DNA of 64,000 nucleotides from UBA4877 sp002399285 (GTDB taxonomy: Bacteria; Bacillota; Thermoanaerobacteria; Thermoanaerobacterales; UBA4877), in NCBI GenBank assembly GCA_036771835.1, contig DAIPGN010000001.1, positions 248,001 through 312,000 of the forward strand, given 5' to 3'. Positions 49,802 through 58,927 of this stretch are shown piece by piece. The stretch's first letter is position 1. Each line of letters starts with the position of its first letter. The position numbers were made by a program, and so were the translations under genes. The notes beneath the pieces are model-generated. The model did no database searches and was not told the origin of the DNA. It was given only the letters and a program-made list of their open reading frames with translations.

Positions 49802-50464
49802 TCAGACATCTTCATTTCCAGTGTCGTCATCGTCTTTTAATGAGTTCTTATAGTAATCGTTGGATATGTTATCCGTGGGTTCTACTGCGCCCAAATTCAT
49901 CTCATCCTCCATCCCTATTTGATCTCCCGTCTGTAAACTGGGATCCTGCGTCTTGTTGAACCTTTCCAACTCCTGGTACATATCTTCTCCGTCAAACTCT
50001 ACGTTCTCATCTTCATAGTCTAAATTCAAGTCCCCAAAACCGTGAGGATAATTTGATTCTTCAGAAAGTCGGGTGTTTACGTTATTTTGATTAAGCTGTT
50101 CATGTTCTTTAGCACATTTTATACAGTACATCGTATAAGGTATTGCTTCCAATCTTTCCCTCTCTATGCTTTCTCCGCATACGGTACACACTCCATAACG
50201 GCCGGCCTCAATCCTATTTAGCGCTTCATCTATTAATTTCAGGGTATTCTTAATGTTATCCATCTTGGCATGGCTGATCTCTCTTAAAAAGACCTCTGTA
50301 CCAAGATCGGCGGGATGATTATCATAAAATGACAGCTCCTGAAATTGTTCCCTTTCGGAGAGGCCAAGGCTGTTATTTGTTTCTACGCTCTCCTCCGTTT
50401 GCCTGTATTCCCCTTTCAAGGACAATAATTTATTTTTATAGTACTCCAACATCTCGGTATCCAT
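49802..50464 (-). CDS. yteA: TraR/DksA-type zinc-finger protein, YteA-like sporulation family
   Basis: A 220-residue protein. A coiled N terminus is followed by HPADLGTEVFLREI and a C4 zinc finger, CTVCGESIERERLEAIPYTMYCIKC (about residues 93-117). The long acidic tail (YEDENVEFDGEDMYQELERF and on) is as in YteA. DksA relatives act on RNA polymerase; YteA is a SigK-linked sporulation protein in Bacillus. It precedes tRNA-Trp and follows a DUF5665 gene by 10 bases. Confidence 0.85.
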   Translation of the reverse strand: MDTEMLEYYKNKLLSLKGEYRQTEESVETNNSLGLSEREQFQELSFYDNHPADLGTEVFLREISHAKMDNIKNTLKLIDEALNRIEAGRYGVCTVCGESIERERLEAIPYTMYCIKCAKEHEQLNQNNVNTRLSEESNYPHGFGDLNLDYEDENVEFDGEDMYQELERFNKTQDPSLQTGDQIGMEDEMNLGAVEPTDNISNDYYKNSLKDDDDTGNEDV

Positions 50465-50474
50465 ATCTATCCTC

Positions 50475-50765
50475 CTATAGCTGCATTTCCACGATTTTTA
50501 CTATATCGGCAATAAAATTGCCTATTATAGGCAGGTTCAACTTCATTAACCTTTGCAATATTATCAATGCGATGGCGCCAAAGATCGTAAAACCTATTGC
50601 CATTCCGAAGCCCCTCGCCAGACCGCTGAAAAAATTGAGAAACAGCATGCGGCCCGGCCTCTGTGTTAGCTGTACATAATCACCTATGTTTGTCCTCTCC
50701 AGCATGACCGATAAATTATCCACAGCCTCTCTCACTTTTTCTCCATTTTCATCTTTGTGCTCCAT
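50475..50765 (-). CDS. DUF5665 membrane protein
   Basis: A 96-residue protein. A soluble helix (VREAVDNLSVMLERTNIGDYVQLTQRPGRMLFLNFFSGLARGFG) is followed by a membrane segment (MAIGFTIFGAIALIILQRLM) and an amphipathic end. This matches DUF5665, of unknown function and common in spore formers. It is next to yteA, with which it seems to form an operon. The 108-bp gap upstream (50766-50873) shows nothing clear. Confidence 0.8.
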   Translation of the reverse strand: MEHKDENGEKVREAVDNLSVMLERTNIGDYVQLTQRPGRMLFLNFFSGLARGFGMAIGFTIFGAIALIILQRLMKLNLPIIGNFIADIVKIVEMQL

Positions 50766-50873
50766 ATTAATATGGCACCTTCCATATAATCTTTAAGTTA
50801 TTGTGCACATTTTAGATAGATCTGATACCGCAGTATAGAGTACTCAAAAAATGTATCCATGGATATCTCTTTA

Positions 50874-51563
50874 TTAGAGATCGTTCAAAATATCCAGTAT
50901 GATTTCGCTGGCTCTTTCGGCAGAGAGATGAACGAATTTATTATAATCAAATTTTGCCTCACCGTCCGCCCTGTCTGAAATTGACCTTATAACTACAAAT
51001 GGTACCTGATTCAGATAGCAGGCATGAGCAATAGCTGCTCCTTCCATTTCGACCGCCATGCCGTTAAATTCTCTCTTTAGTCTAAGCACTTCTTCCTTAT
51101 CGGCAATAAACTTATCTCCAGATATTATCCTCCCCCTATAGCTTTTTAAATCTTCAAACTTACGGCTGGCTCTATATGACATATCGATAAGATTCGGTTC
51201 CGCCTTAAACACGGAGGTCTTCATTCTGGGTATCACGCCTTTTTTATCCCCAAAAGCAGATGTATCCACGTCATATTCAATAAGGTCGCTGGAAATTACA
51301 ATATCCCCTATGTTGAGTCTTATATCGATCGCTCCCGCCACACCGGTATTTATTATAGTATCCGCACCAAATTCCGATATTAAAATTTGCGCGCATATGG
51401 CGGCATTTACTTTACCTATGCCCGATACGACCAAGACACAGTCTTTACCATTAAGTTCGCACTGAACAAAAGTCATGTCGGCAAGCTGTATGCGCCTTAT
51501 AACATTACTTTTATTCAATAAAATTTGTATTTCCTCGCCCATTGCGCCAATGATCCCGATCAT
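50874..51563 (-). CDS. mtnN: 5'-methylthioadenosine/S-adenosylhomocysteine nucleosidase
   Basis: A 229-residue enzyme that cleaves MTA and SAH to adenine and a thio-ribose. GIIGAMGEEIQILL at the N terminus holds the catalytic Glu; ADTIINTGVAGAIDIRLNIGDIVIS, VEMEGAAIAHACYLNQVPFVVIRSISDRADG with the nucleoside-binding Glu and the catalytic Asp are present. The ATG at 51563 follows GAGGTGAAAT. It removes the MTA made by speE and the SAH from methyltransferases. Confidence 0.95.
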   Translation of the reverse strand: MIGIIGAMGEEIQILLNKSNVIRRIQLADMTFVQCELNGKDCVLVVSGIGKVNAAICAQILISEFGADTIINTGVAGAIDIRLNIGDIVISSDLIEYDVDTSAFGDKKGVIPRMKTSVFKAEPNLIDMSYRASRKFEDLKSYRGRIISGDKFIADKEEVLRLKREFNGMAVEMEGAAIAHACYLNQVPFVVIRSISDRADGEAKFDYNKFVHLSAERASEIILDILNDL

Positions 51564-51600
51564 ATATTTCACCTCGAAAAAAAATAAGGGCGTTAAACCC

Positions 51601-54378
51601 TTATAAATTCGACACGCATTTTTGACAAAGATTCGGATAATCAGGGTTTTGTCCGACCGTTTCGCTGTACATCCAGCATCTGTTGCATTTTTCTCCCGGT
51701 GCCGTATTTATTTCTATTTTTAAATCATCCGACGCGTAATTAACTTCGTCCCTTGCATCCTCCATACTGGCTATGGTAACCTTAGACACAATAAATATAG
51801 TGGCAAGCTGGTCATAAAAATACTTGATCGTATCCTTTACATTGTCGGAAGGATACAAAGTGACCTGTGCGTCGAGAGAATGGCCTATTATTTTATCGTT
51901 TCTTGCCGTCTCCAGCGCTTTAGTCACTTCGCTCCTTATATCCATCAGCTTATCCCATCTGTCTTCCAAATCCCTGTCTATATATTCCGCGTTAAGTTCC
52001 GGCCAGTCAGCCAATTGTATACTTACGGTTTTTTCTTCTTTTCTGTGGGGCATATAACTCCACACCTCTTCGGACGTAAAACTCAGAACGGGAGCAAGCA
52101 GCTTGATCATGTCGTTTAATATTATATACATTGCCGTTTGAGCCGATCTTCTTGCCTGAGAATCCGCTTTGAAGGTATAAAGCCTGTCCTTTATTATATC
52201 CAGATATTGATTGCTCATATCTACAACGCAGAAATTATGGACCAGGTGAAAAATCAAATGGTATTGGTAACCCTCATATGCCTCATTTACTTTTTCCTTT
52301 AATCTTTCCAGACGAAGCAGCGCCCATTTATCTATTTCCTCCAAGTCACCATATCCTGCCATATCAACGTTTGGATCAAAATCATACAAATTGCCAAGTA
52401 TAAATCGTATCGTATTTCTTATCTTCCTATAGACCTCCGTAAGTTGATTCAGTATCTTATCAGATATCCTCACATCTGAAGTGTAATCAGCAGAAATCGC
52501 CCACAATCGCAATATCTCAGCGCCATATTTCTTTATTATCTCACTGGTATCTATGCCGTTGCCAAGGGATTTAGACATTTTTCTGCCCTTGCCATCTACG
52601 ACAAACCCGTGTGTCAACACCGACTTATACGGCGCGCGTCCTCTAGTGGCCACCGACGTCAGCAGAGATGACTGGAACCAGCCCCTGTGTTGGTCCGAAC
52701 CTTCCAAATATATATCTGCAGGCCAGCAAAGATCATTTCTTGTTTCCAGCACGGCAGCATGGCTGGAACCCGAATCAAACCATACGTCCATGATGTCCGT
52801 CTCTTTGCGGAATTTTTCCGACCCGCACTTACAGCGCTTACCTTTGGGCAACAATTCTTCCTCCGATAATTCAAACCAGGCATCGGAACCTTTTTCCTTA
52901 AAGATTTCCGCAACCTTAGCAATGGTATCCTTATCAATTAATGGCTCGCCGCACTCCTTACAGTAGAAAATTGGAATCGGGACCCCCCAGAGACGTTGCC
53001 GCGAAATACACCAATCCTCTCTGTCCATTACCATATTTGTTATTCTGTCTTCGCCCCAAGATGGTATCCACTTTACCTCTTTGATGGCTTTTAGTGCATC
53101 TTCTCTGAAACCTTTGATCGATGCGAACCATTGTTCCGTCGCTCTGAATATAACGGGGTTTTTGCATCTCCAGCAATGTGGATATGAGTGTACGATTTTT
53201 TTCTTACCTAATAATGCATTAGCCTTCACTAAGTCTTTTTCAATTTCTGCACCGGCCTTATCATATCTCATACCGGCATATCTTCCTACGGATTCATCAA
53301 AAAATCCCTTTTCGTCGACAGGATTATAGGCTTCTAATCCATATTTTTTACCGACTATAAAATCGTCGGTGCCATGGCCGGGTGCGGTATGAACGCATCC
53401 TGTGCCTGCATCCAGGGTTACGTGGTCGCCTAAAATTACCAGCGAATCCCTGTCATAAAGAGGATGCTTAGCTTTCATTCCCTCTAAGTCATTACCTGCG
53501 AAATTGTCTATTATTTTAAAATCGCTTATACCCAAATCACTACATACGCTGTTTACAAGTTCCTTAGCCATCACATATATCTCATCTTTTACCTTGACCA
53601 AACTATAATCTAAATCCGGATTTAAACAGATAGCGAGATTGGAGGGTATAGTCCATGTAGTTGTCGTCCAGACCACAAAATAGATGCTGTGGATATCATC
53701 GGCAACCCCCTCAAATTTACCTTTATCTTCGGTAACCATAAACTTTACATATATACTTTCAGCCTTATCATCTTTGTACTCAATCTCTGCCTCGGCAAGA
53801 GCTGTTTCACATGTAGGACACCAATAAACCGGTTTAAGCCCTTTATATATATATCCCTTTTCCGCCATCTTGCCGAATATCTCGATTTGTTTCGCCTCAA
53901 ACTCATGGTCTAACGTTAGATACGGATGATCCCAATCGCCGCGTACGCCGAGTCTTTTAAATCCCTCTCTTTGGATATCGACCTGTTCCAAAGCATACTC
54001 CTTGCACATTCTCCTGAATTCAACAGGATCGGCCTCATGCCTGTTTATACCCAGTTTCTTTATGGCCTGAGTTTCGATAGGCAGTCCATGGGTATCCCAT
54101 CCTGGTACATATGGAGTACGAAACCCATTCATACTTTTATACTTATTTATTATATCCTTCAATATTTTATTAAGCGCATGTCCAAGATGTATATCGCCGT
54201 TTGCGTAAGGCGGGCCGTCATGTAAGATGTAATGTGGATTATCCTTGTTTTTCTCCAGCACAAGTTTATTGACATCTATTTCATCCCAATATCTTAAAAT
54301 TTCAGGCTCTTTTTCCGGTAAATTAGCTTTCATGGGGAAAGACGTCTTAGGTAAATTCAACGTGTCGTTATAATCCAT
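51601..54378 (-). CDS. ileS: Isoleucyl-tRNA synthetase
   Basis: A 925-residue class I synthetase. HIGH motif in HDGPPYANGDIHLGHALNK; editing domain with WTTTTWTIPSNLAI; KMSKS motif in GRKMSKSLGNGI; a C-terminal zinc finger CNRCWMYSETVG...CQKCV. The ATG at 54378 follows AGGAGGTCAGAC. Expression is controlled by an upstream T-box leader that reads uncharged tRNA-Ile. Confidence 0.98.
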   Translation of the reverse strand: MDYNDTLNLPKTSFPMKANLPEKEPEILRYWDEIDVNKLVLEKNKDNPHYILHDGPPYANGDIHLGHALNKILKDIINKYKSMNGFRTPYVPGWDTHGLPIETQAIKKLGINRHEADPVEFRRMCKEYALEQVDIQREGFKRLGVRGDWDHPYLTLDHEFEAKQIEIFGKMAEKGYIYKGLKPVYWCPTCETALAEAEIEYKDDKAESIYVKFMVTEDKGKFEGVADDIHSIYFVVWTTTTWTIPSNLAICLNPDLDYSLVKVKDEIYVMAKELVNSVCSDLGISDFKIIDNFAGNDLEGMKAKHPLYDRDSLVILGDHVTLDAGTGCVHTAPGHGTDDFIVGKKYGLEAYNPVDEKGFFDESVGRYAGMRYDKAGAEIEKDLVKANALLGKKKIVHSYPHCWRCKNPVIFRATEQWFASIKGFREDALKAIKEVKWIPSWGEDRITNMVMDREDWCISRQRLWGVPIPIFYCKECGEPLIDKDTIAKVAEIFKEKGSDAWFELSEEELLPKGKRCKCGSEKFRKETDIMDVWFDSGSSHAAVLETRNDLCWPADIYLEGSDQHRGWFQSSLLTSVATRGRAPYKSVLTHGFVVDGKGRKMSKSLGNGIDTSEIIKKYGAEILRLWAISADYTSDVRISDKILNQLTEVYRKIRNTIRFILGNLYDFDPNVDMAGYGDLEEIDKWALLRLERLKEKVNEAYEGYQYHLIFHLVHNFCVVDMSNQYLDIIKDRLYTFKADSQARRSAQTAMYIILNDMIKLLAPVLSFTSEEVWSYMPHRKEEKTVSIQLADWPELNAEYIDRDLEDRWDKLMDIRSEVTKALETARNDKIIGHSLDAQVTLYPSDNVKDTIKYFYDQLATIFIVSKVTIASMEDARDEVNYASDDLKIEINTAPGEKCNRCWMYSETVGQNPDYPNLCQKCVSNL

Positions 54379-54403
54379 TGTCTGACCTCCTCGTAATTTT
54401 ATA

Positions 54404-54690
54404 TAAAATAAAAAATCCACCCCAACAAGGGGCAGATCTCTGCGGTGCCACCCTAATCTTTCAAAAGATTGAAAGCACTTATTGACATAACGGCCGGGCC
54501 GGCATCGGCTTACTTAAATTTCAGCCTGCAACTCCAGGGTGATTTTCACATATGCCGTTTAATAGCTTTCACCAACCGCTATCTCTCTTTAAAACATAAT
54601 ATGCTACTCGTCCCTATCATCATCTTTATCATATTCATATGTATAAATGCCTACCTGCTGCGCCAAATACAGCGATTTAATAAATACCGA
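54404..54690 (-). promoter_or_regulatory. T-box riboswitch leader of ileS
   Basis: In the 354-bp gap before ileS, the - strand has the stem I start GACGAGTAGCAT (54612-54601), an AAAATCACC segment with the likely isoleucine specifier ATC (54543-54541) followed by A, and the T-box AGGGTGGCACCGCA (54454-54441). The terminator GCCCC/GGGGT with a T6 run follows at 54436-54408. Uncharged tRNA-Ile would pair at the specifier and T-box and favour the antiterminator. Confidence 0.93.
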
Positions 54691-54700
54691 TTTATTATAA

Positions 54701-54729
54701 ATTATATGAAAATAGTTGCCCGTTGTCAA
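54701..54729 (-). promoter_or_regulatory. Consensus SigA promoter of ileS
   Basis: On the - strand TTGACA (54729-54724) and TATAAT (54706-54701) are 17 bases apart, an exact consensus, just after the divIVA-like stop. Transcription from about 54694 would include the whole T-box. Confidence 0.93.
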
Positions 54730-54732
54730 TAT

Positions 54733-55200
54733 TTATATGTCTTGCTTGTCATTCGTTGGGCTTTCCTTATTTTCCAACATATCGATCTCAGCCAAAAGCG
54801 TCGTTTTCAATTTTGTCTTGAAGACATCGACCTCATGTCTTAGCTTCTCGGATTCTTCATTTATCTTTAAAACCCTATCATTGCTTTCCTCAACAATTTT
54901 TCCGGCTCTATTCTCAGCTTCTTTAATGATCATCTCTGCTTTGACCTTTGCGTTGTTTTTAATTTCATCACTGGTTTGCTGTGCAGTTATGAGAATATTT
55001 TTTAAAGTGTCCTCTAAATTTTTGTAGTCGTTTAATTTTTCATTGAGATTAGTCACCTTATCCTTTAATTCGATATTTTCCCGATAAATCTGCTCATAAT
55101 CCTCGATTATTTCATCAAGGAACTTATCGACTTCTTCATCGTCGTAACCTCTGAATGACCTCTTAAATTTTTTATTTTGTATATCTACAGGCGATATCAT
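54733..55200 (-). CDS. DivIVA-domain protein
   Basis: A 155-residue coiled-coil protein with the DivIVA N-terminal membrane-curvature domain (SPVDIQNKKFKRSFRGYDDEEVDKFLDEIIEDYEQIYREN), then long helices. DivIVA relatives mark cell poles and septa. Position after ylmH and before ileS is the Gram-positive division cluster arrangement. It may also be a shorter paralog such as GpsB, but the DivIVA place is standard. Confidence 0.9.
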   Translation of the reverse strand: MISPVDIQNKKFKRSFRGYDDEEVDKFLDEIIEDYEQIYRENIELKDKVTNLNEKLNDYKNLEDTLKNILITAQQTSDEIKNNAKVKAEMIIKEAENRAGKIVEESNDRVLKINEESEKLRHEVDVFKTKLKTTLLAEIDMLENKESPTNDKQDI

Positions 55201-55217
55201 ATTACCCCTCCGTCCAT

Positions 55218-55958
55218 TTATAAAAATCGTTTGATGTGTATCTTCACCCTACCCTTTGCGGTTTCTCCCTCTATACTGCATAATTCGGCCCGGCCGCGGC
55301 CTCTTACAGATATCATATCTCCTTCCTTAAGTTTGTAAGATACGCTATCGGTAACCTTCCAGTTTACCTCAACCCTACCTACTTTTATTATATCTGCTAT
55401 TTTGCTCCGCGAAATATTAAATGCACTGCCTGCGACGCTGTCCAATCTAAGAGAACTCACCGTGGTAAAAATTTCTTTGAATTTTTCTTCAGGGAACATG
55501 ATGTCATTTAAGTCTGTTTCCTCTGCCACAACGGCAATATTGCCAACCTTTGTTAGGTTATTTATAATATAAGCTTTAACGTCATTCATTACTATGATCT
55601 GCGTCTTGCTGTCAGTTATCAGTATATCCCCGATCTTGCTTCTTTTTAAACCCAATCCTAAGACGGCCCCTAAATAATCTCTATGATTTAAAGATTGTTC
55701 GATTTGAGGGATAATGGAAATCGCCGATAAAGGAAATGTTTTATCGTAATCCCAATCTTTAGGAAATATCCCCAGCATTTTCCTTTCAGCGCTTCCATAT
55801 CCGCCATTTTCCTCATAAGTCACTTCAACATGTTTTTTAAGCTCTGCCTGCATAAGTTCAATATATGTTGGTTCATAAAAATCAGAGAATTTAGGCTTTT
55901 GATGCCGTACAACCCACTCAGACATATCGACAGCTAGGTTTTTATGTGATAATTCCAT
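55218..55958 (-). CDS. ylmH: YlmH, S4-domain RNA-binding protein
   Basis: A 246-residue protein with a central ILGLGLKRSKIGDI region (LGLKRxxIGDI is the family mark) and a C-terminal S4 domain (DSVAGSAFNISRSKIADIIKVGRVEVNWKV). YlmH binds ribosomal 50S intermediates; it is part of the sepF-yggT-ylmH-divIVA cluster. The ATG at 55958 follows AGGAGTGTTC; a GTG lies within that site. Confidence 0.92.
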   Translation of the reverse strand: MELSHKNLAVDMSEWVVRHQKPKFSDFYEPTYIELMQAELKKHVEVTYEENGGYGSAERKMLGIFPKDWDYDKTFPLSAISIIPQIEQSLNHRDYLGAVLGLGLKRSKIGDILITDSKTQIIVMNDVKAYIINNLTKVGNIAVVAEETDLNDIMFPEEKFKEIFTTVSSLRLDSVAGSAFNISRSKIADIIKVGRVEVNWKVTDSVSYKLKEGDMISVRGRGRAELCSIEGETAKGRVKIHIKRFL

Positions 55959-55973
55959 ATAGAACACTCCTAA

Positions 55974-56261
55974 TTAAAATATCAAATATATGAGACCTCT
56001 CACCAACGGTCTGACAATGTACTCAATAACCAGCAGCGCTATCATTGGTGAAAAGTCTACGTAAAACGCCTTCGAGATACTCGAATTCATGAGTAATCTT
56101 CTAAAGGGAGACAGTATAGGTTCAGTCAGATTATATACGATACGTATAATCGGAATAGAGTAGTCGACGTTGACAAAAGAAAGTATAACACGAACTAATA
56201 ACAATATGTTCAGAAAATATATAAATATATCCAGCGTTTTCAGCAATGCAAGCTGTATCAA
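55974..56261 (-). CDS. YggT-family membrane protein
   Basis: A 95-residue protein with two membrane segments (about residues 4-26 and 68-90) and the family mark LTEPILSPFRRLL. Role unclear; associated with division genes in Gram-positives (YlmG). It sits between sepF and ylmH with close spacing. Confidence 0.92.
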   Translation of the reverse strand: MIQLALLKTLDIFIYFLNILLLVRVILSFVNVDYSIPIIRIVYNLTEPILSPFRRLLMNSSISKAFYVDFSPMIALLVIEYIVRPLVRGLIYLIF

Positions 56262-56281
56262 AAAAACACCACCTTATCTAT

Positions 56282-56677
56282 TTATTCATCGGCTTCCAGA
56301 TCGCCTGTTATTTCGACGTTATTTGGACATACGACAAATATATTCGCATCCACCTTCTGCATAGCGCCATCCAAGGCATAGCAGGCCCCGCTGATAAAAT
56401 CGAGTACTCTTCTGCCGTCATCATGGGATATGTTCTCTAAGTTTATCAGGATTACCTTATTCTTTCTCAAATTATCACATACCTTGATAACGTCATCATA
56501 TTCCTTTAAATTAATGACGACTACCTTTGAGTGGTTATATTTATGCAAATCAACAACTTTATCCTTTAACTGAGTGGTAGCTACAATATCTTCCTCTTCT
56601 ATATTGTCATCCTCTCCATGCGTATTGCCATCGTCAAAACCCAGAAAGTCCATAATGTTTTGTATAATGTTATTCAT
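56282..56677 (-). CDS. sepF: Cell division protein SepF
   Basis: A 131-residue FtsZ-binding protein that helps join the Z ring to the membrane. An N-terminal amphipathic helix (NNIIQNIMDFLGF) and an acidic linker precede the SepF domain (KVVVINLKEYDDVIKVCDNLRKNKVILINLENISHDDGRRVLDFISGACYALDGAMQKV). The ATG at 56677 overlaps the yggS stop by 8 bases, after AAAGGAGC. Confidence 0.95.
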   Translation of the reverse strand: MNNIIQNIMDFLGFDDGNTHGEDDNIEEEDIVATTQLKDKVVDLHKYNHSKVVVINLKEYDDVIKVCDNLRKNKVILINLENISHDDGRRVLDFISGACYALDGAMQKVDANIFVVCPNNVEITGDLEADE

Positions 56678-57374
56678 TATAATGCAGCTCCTTTTTATTT
56701 CTCTCTCCAAATATCGCCGTACCTATCCTTACCATATTTGATCCCTCTCTGATTGCTGCCTTATAATCTCCCGACATGCCCATGGATAGGTATTCGAAGT
56801 CGATATTTCGCTGCTTTACATTTTTGAACTTGTCATATAAATCACGTGCAGTCTTAAAATATGGCCTGGCCAAACTCTCATCTTCCACTCGAGGTGCAAC
56901 CGTCATTATCCCCTTTACTTTTATATTCGGCAAAATGGATACCTCGCTTAATATATTTTCAAACTCATCTATACCTATGCCATATTTCGTCTCTTCGTAC
57001 GAAGTCTTTACCTCCAGCAGTATATTTTGAACCGTATTTAACTTTCCGGCCCTCTTATTGACCTCTTCGGCTAATCTTATACTGTCCACAGATTGAATCA
57101 AGGCCACCTTCCCCACAACATTTTTTACCTTATTGGTCTGTAGATGTCCTATCATATGCCAATTAGCCCCTTGTATGGCAGGCAATTTTACCGATAGTTC
57201 CTGAACCCTGTTTTCACCCAAATCAAAAATGCCGCATGCCACAGCCGCTTTGATATTTTCAATATCAACGTACTTTGTAACTGCAATAAGCTTTAAAGTA
57301 TTTTTGACTCCCATTTCCATGTATACATTTTCAATACTTTCTCTCAGTTTTTCTATATTATCCCTTATATACAT
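56670..57374 (-). CDS. YggS/PROSC, PLP homeostasis protein
   Basis: A 234-residue fold-type III PLP-binding protein without known catalysis that balances cellular PLP. LIAVTKYVDIENIKAAVACGIFDLGENRVQEL has the PLP Lys (AVTK), followed by WHMIGHLQTNKVKNV and LSMGMSGDYKAAIREGSNMVRIGTAIFG. The position before sepF is conserved in the Gram-positive division cluster (YlmE). Confidence 0.94.
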   Translation of the reverse strand: MYIRDNIEKLRESIENVYMEMGVKNTLKLIAVTKYVDIENIKAAVACGIFDLGENRVQELSVKLPAIQGANWHMIGHLQTNKVKNVVGKVALIQSVDSIRLAEEVNKRAGKLNTVQNILLEVKTSYEETKYGIGIDEFENILSEVSILPNIKVKGIMTVAPRVEDESLARPYFKTARDLYDKFKNVKQRNIDFEYLSMGMSGDYKAAIREGSNMVRIGTAIFGERNKKELHYNE

Positions 57375-57378
57375 AAAA

Positions 57379-58593
57379 TCATTCCTCGGTATTTATGTTT
57401 TTTGAAATGACGCCCTTGTCATTTACAACTTCATCATATATCTTTAAGCCGTTCAATTTGTCGACACTTTCAACAATTGTTTTATCTCCGTCTTCAGCTA
57501 ATACTTTCACCTCGATTTTCTTTAATTTACCCGCATCATATTTATATACATAGCTCTTCCCATTTTCACTGACAACAGATTCCCTTGGCAACATCATCCC
57601 TTCACCGAAGTTTTTAATTATCTGCAGTTTAATAAATCTGTCTTCCACAAAATCATTATACTGCTCGGTTAACTGCAGCAGCGCATAATAACCATCATCT
57701 TTATGAATTGCCTTCGTTACCTTCGCATTCAATTCATTCCCCTTGATATTCAGTTTTATTTTTTCGCCCTCCTTCAGAGTCAACTCCTTAGAGGGTACCT
57801 TTATATATATATACCATTGATAGTTATCGATTACTTTAAAGAGCGGATCGCCGGTTTTGACAAAATTCTCGTCATTACCGGCAGAGACGTTCCGTGGTTT
57901 GCTATTGAATACATTATGATCGGCAACATTATTGACATTGACACTTTCATAACCGTCGATATTAAACGAAACAATACCCGCTTCCGGTGAATTTGCATAT
58001 GAATATGAACTATTGATCATATCTTCGATCTCTTTTTTCTCACTTTTCAGCTTTGATAGATTGTCCTTTGTGAACGGATTATTAGCAGCTATAATGTTTT
58101 TCTTTTCCAACATGGATGTTAAATTATCTATATTTTTACGCGTGGAAACAAAAGCACCCGTTTTAGCTTCTGTTTTAATGTCAAATAACTGACCGGTGAT
58201 TTCCACATCCATTTTATTAATATCATCAGCAAAATTTGTATTATTTTCACTCTCCGCGATTTTGATCTTCTCATTTATTTCATCCAATTGAGAGGAGAGA
58301 TCCCCTATGGATTCCTTGCTGTTCATGCGGATTACCTCAAGTCCCTTAGGGACTCGTGTATTTTCCTCAATTTTTTTTACTATATATCCACTCTTAGGAG
58401 AATACACAACTTTTTCATCACGTATAATCATTCCCTCAGTATCATAGTCACTTTTAACACTGCCATATACAACTCTAGCCATACCTGATGGTTTAATTGA
58501 TAAATAAGCCAAAATAACCAAATAAATAACTATTATAAACAGAGCAAGGCGTAATTTTCCGTTATGTTTTTTTGATATGTTGCCGTTATTCAT
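57379..58593 (-). CDS. HlyD-like membrane-anchored adaptor protein
   Basis: A 404-residue protein: cytoplasmic basic N terminus, one membrane segment (about residues 15-32, LALFIIVIYLVILAYLSI), then a lipoyl-like beta domain (VVYSPKSGYIVKKIEENTRVPKGLEVIRM), a helical hairpin (about 97-190) and a beta-barrel part. This is the fold order of HlyD/RND-type periplasmic adaptors. No transporter gene is near. It is found in the sepF region of many Clostridia, so a division or envelope role is possible but unproved. Confidence 0.75.
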   Translation of the reverse strand: MNNGNISKKHNGKLRLALFIIVIYLVILAYLSIKPSGMARVVYGSVKSDYDTEGMIIRDEKVVYSPKSGYIVKKIEENTRVPKGLEVIRMNSKESIGDLSSQLDEINEKIKIAESENNTNFADDINKMDVEITGQLFDIKTEAKTGAFVSTRKNIDNLTSMLEKKNIIAANNPFTKDNLSKLKSEKKEIEDMINSSYSYANSPEAGIVSFNIDGYESVNVNNVADHNVFNSKPRNVSAGNDENFVKTGDPLFKVIDNYQWYIYIKVPSKELTLKEGEKIKLNIKGNELNAKVTKAIHKDDGYYALLQLTEQYNDFVEDRFIKLQIIKNFGEGMMLPRESVVSENGKSYVYKYDAGKLKKIEVKVLAEDGDKTIVESVDKLNGLKIYDEVVNDKGVISKNINTEE

Positions 58594-58629
58594 AATATAT
58601 CATCCGTCTAATTATATTTTATACCATTA

Positions 58630-58657
58630 ATTTTACCTTTTAAATAAAAATTTTCAA
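58630..58657 (-). promoter_or_regulatory. Possible SigA promoter of the HlyD-like gene
   Basis: On the - strand TTGAAA (58657-58652) and TAAAAT (58635-58630) are 16 bases apart, about 35 bases before the gene. It could start transcription of the yggS-sepF cluster. The rest of 58594-58710 is plain AT-rich DNA. Confidence 0.45.
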
Positions 58658-58710
58658 GTATAGAAATGTTTTAAGTAGGACTTACAAAAGTATGCAACTA
58701 CATTATACTT

Positions 58711-58754
58711 AAAAAAATCGATAGCTTTCAATAAAAACATAGAAGCTATCGATT
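58711..58754 (-). terminator. Terminator after tRNA-Pro
   Basis: A perfect 12-bp stem (AATCGATAGCTT with its complement) and a 15-base loop end in a T7 tract on the - strand. Confidence 0.9.
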
Positions 58755-58799
58755 GGCATAACTATACTTTATAATATTTTCTAATCAAATAAAACAACA

Positions 58800-58875
58800 T
58801 GGTCTGAGTGGTGGGACTTGAACCCACGGCCTCTAGAACCCCATTCTAGCGCGCTACCAACTGCGCTACACCCAG
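58800..58875 (-). tRNA. tRNA-Pro (anticodon GGG)
   Basis: A 76-base cloverleaf with 3' CCA encoded. Acceptor CTGGGTG pairs with CACTCAG with one G-U; the anticodon stem CTAGA/TCTAG encloses ATGGGGT, giving anticodon GGG for CCC/CCU codons; T arm GTGGGTTCAAGTCCCAC. Confidence 0.95.
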
Positions 58876-58890
58876 ATGCCTACGTTGTTT

Positions 58891-58919
58891 ATTATAATAT
58901 ATTAATTCTGGTTTTGCAA
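58891..58919 (-). promoter_or_regulatory. SigA promoter of tRNA-Pro
   Basis: On the - strand TTGCAA (58919-58914) and TATAAT (58896-58891) are 17 bases apart, 15 bases before the tRNA. It lies in the 52 bases after the spoIVA stop. Confidence 0.75.
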
Positions 58920-58927
58920 GTTCTATA

